Assembly (NCBI GenBank): GCA_944472155.2
Contig: OX235275.1
Coordinates: 54,081,228-54,145,227 of the forward strand
DNA: 64,000 nt
Source of the DNA: Trichobilharzia szidati
Taxonomy: Eukaryota; Platyhelminthes; Trematoda; Strigeidida; Schistosomatidae
Reading direction: 5' to 3'
Under the pieces are notes generated by a model. That model was given only the letters and a program-made list of their open reading frames with translations, was not told the DNA's origin and did not search any database. A program made the position numbers and the translations under genes. Positions 63,258 through 64,000 of this stretch are shown piece after piece (within the stretch, counting starts at the first letter, position 1; each line of letters opens with the position of its first letter).

Positions 63258-63455
63258 GTGCGTTGGTGGCACAGCGGTTAGGACTCTCACCGACCATGCA
63301 TATGGTCTGGGGTTCGATCCCCTGCCGTCGCACACCCGATATCAATGGTCGGCCTGCAAAATTTGGGCTACCGATATCCATGCTGAAAATTCCATACTTG
63401 TACCAAAAATACTGTGTGGTTTCAAGCTATAATCAAAAAATATATATATATATAA
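63258..63455 (+). mobile_element. SINE-B copy
   Basis: Head 'tgcgttggtggcacagcggt', GGGGTTCGATCCCC, tail 'cacccgatatcaatggtcgg', 'ctgaaaattccatacttgta', ends in A-rich/(TA)n. Inserted between two Y blocks. Confidence 0.8.
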
Positions 63456-64000
63456 AATTACGATTTTTTTTGGAGGGGTGGGGTTACGATTAGGTTTAGG
63501 ATTAAGGTAAGCGTTACGATGAGGGATAGATTTAGAGTTGATGTCATTCACTTGTACTTGTTTTATTATCCACATTTTCCTGGTAAATAGTCGTTGATCC
63601 TTTTACTGGAAACCATAGTAACTCAAACGAGGGCTTTGGGGAGGACTGCACAATGGGATAAGAGAGATAAACGACTCACAAAAACAGCTCATCTTTAGTC
63701 ACCTCGGGGAGTATATGTACAGAAACTAGTCTAACTTAGCAATTGATACTCCTCACTACAACTGGGACGTATTTTTAAGTCATGTCAGAGAAAGATAACC
63801 TGTTTAATGATGTGTTTTCATGCGTTTTCTTGTAAATATACGTCATTTTTTGTGCAAAAGTCACTTATTTTTTATGATTGGTCGGTTGAAGGTCATACTA
63901 GTTCGTCCGCATCCCTTGGGACGCAACTGTTGAACTTTGCCCTGAACTGAATAAATTCCGTAGCAACTTTGTTATTTCTGCGCCTGTTAATTACTGTACT
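63456..64000 (+). repeat. Repeat Y-related block to window end
   Basis: 'gggttacgattaggtttagg' (63481), GATTAAGG strings, then 'tgattggtcggttgaaggtc' at about 63876. No gene. Confidence 0.5.

Overview
The window looks like gene-poor, repeat-dense nuclear DNA of a digenean flatworm, most likely a blood fluke (Schistosomatidae). The evidence is Smα-type hammerhead-ribozyme SINE copies, many degenerate RTE-like LINE fragments, several Penelope-like element (PLE) lineages with C-terminal GIY-YIG domains, and TTAGGG-like tracts. The species cannot be fixed from this sequence. Everything here is described by eye, without database searches.

Layout. I find no intact host gene in 64 kb. The only cellular coding sequence is the N-terminal half of a histone H2A gene (8029-8199). 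Almost everything else is mobile DNA, which I group under local labels. (1) PLE lineages A-H: 1-575, 3020-3890, 4358-5378, 6740-7290, 10985-11870, 12640-13080, 17766-19128, 24800-26085, 29455-29680, 33465-33965, 34820-35830, 38030-39185, 41395-41850, 43290-43985, 46159-46890, 47283-50261, 50753-51774, 56790-58060, 61345-62560. (2) RTE-like LINE 3' ends on both strands at a dozen loci. (3) A hammerhead-bearing SINE family ('HH-SINE') at about 20 sites. (4) Older Smα-like copies. (5) tRNA-headed SINEs A and B, and a second tRNA-like SINE (T). (6) LTR elements: three solo LTRs of one family and two Gypsy-like 3' ends. (7) Unnamed dispersed repeats Y (TTAGGG-like tracts plus CCAAT/AAGGTCA motifs) and Z (next to the H2A fragment).

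Main observations. PLE copies repeatedly occur as head-to-head inverted pairs with their 3' ends facing outward. Three pairs are flanked by direct repeats of 11, 13 and 16 bp that look like target-site duplications, so each pair seems to have entered as one unit. The best case is a near-perfect 2.98-kb palindrome at 47283-50261 carrying two mirror-image 357-codon ORFs (RT with YVDD plus GIY-YIG). It lies inside the 3' UTR of another PLE.

The terminal regions of several PLE lineages carry hammerhead-like motifs. Between lineages the stem closing the core changes on both sides while staying paired (GCAG/CUGC, GAGC/GCUC, GAAC/GUUC, CAGC/GCUG). The HH-SINEs have a separate hammerhead with a GUACUG/CAGUAC stem, which also covaries. 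The nesting order (SINE in PLE, PLE in SINE, LTR in SINE in repeat Z) gives relative ages.

How the parts interact. SINE-A ends in the same 3' sequence as the RTE LINEs, which suggests it uses RTE machinery. The PLEs encode their own RT-endonuclease. The hammerheads would process PLE and SINE transcripts. Most copies are decayed; the palindromic PLE-A pair and the PLE-H ORF are the freshest.
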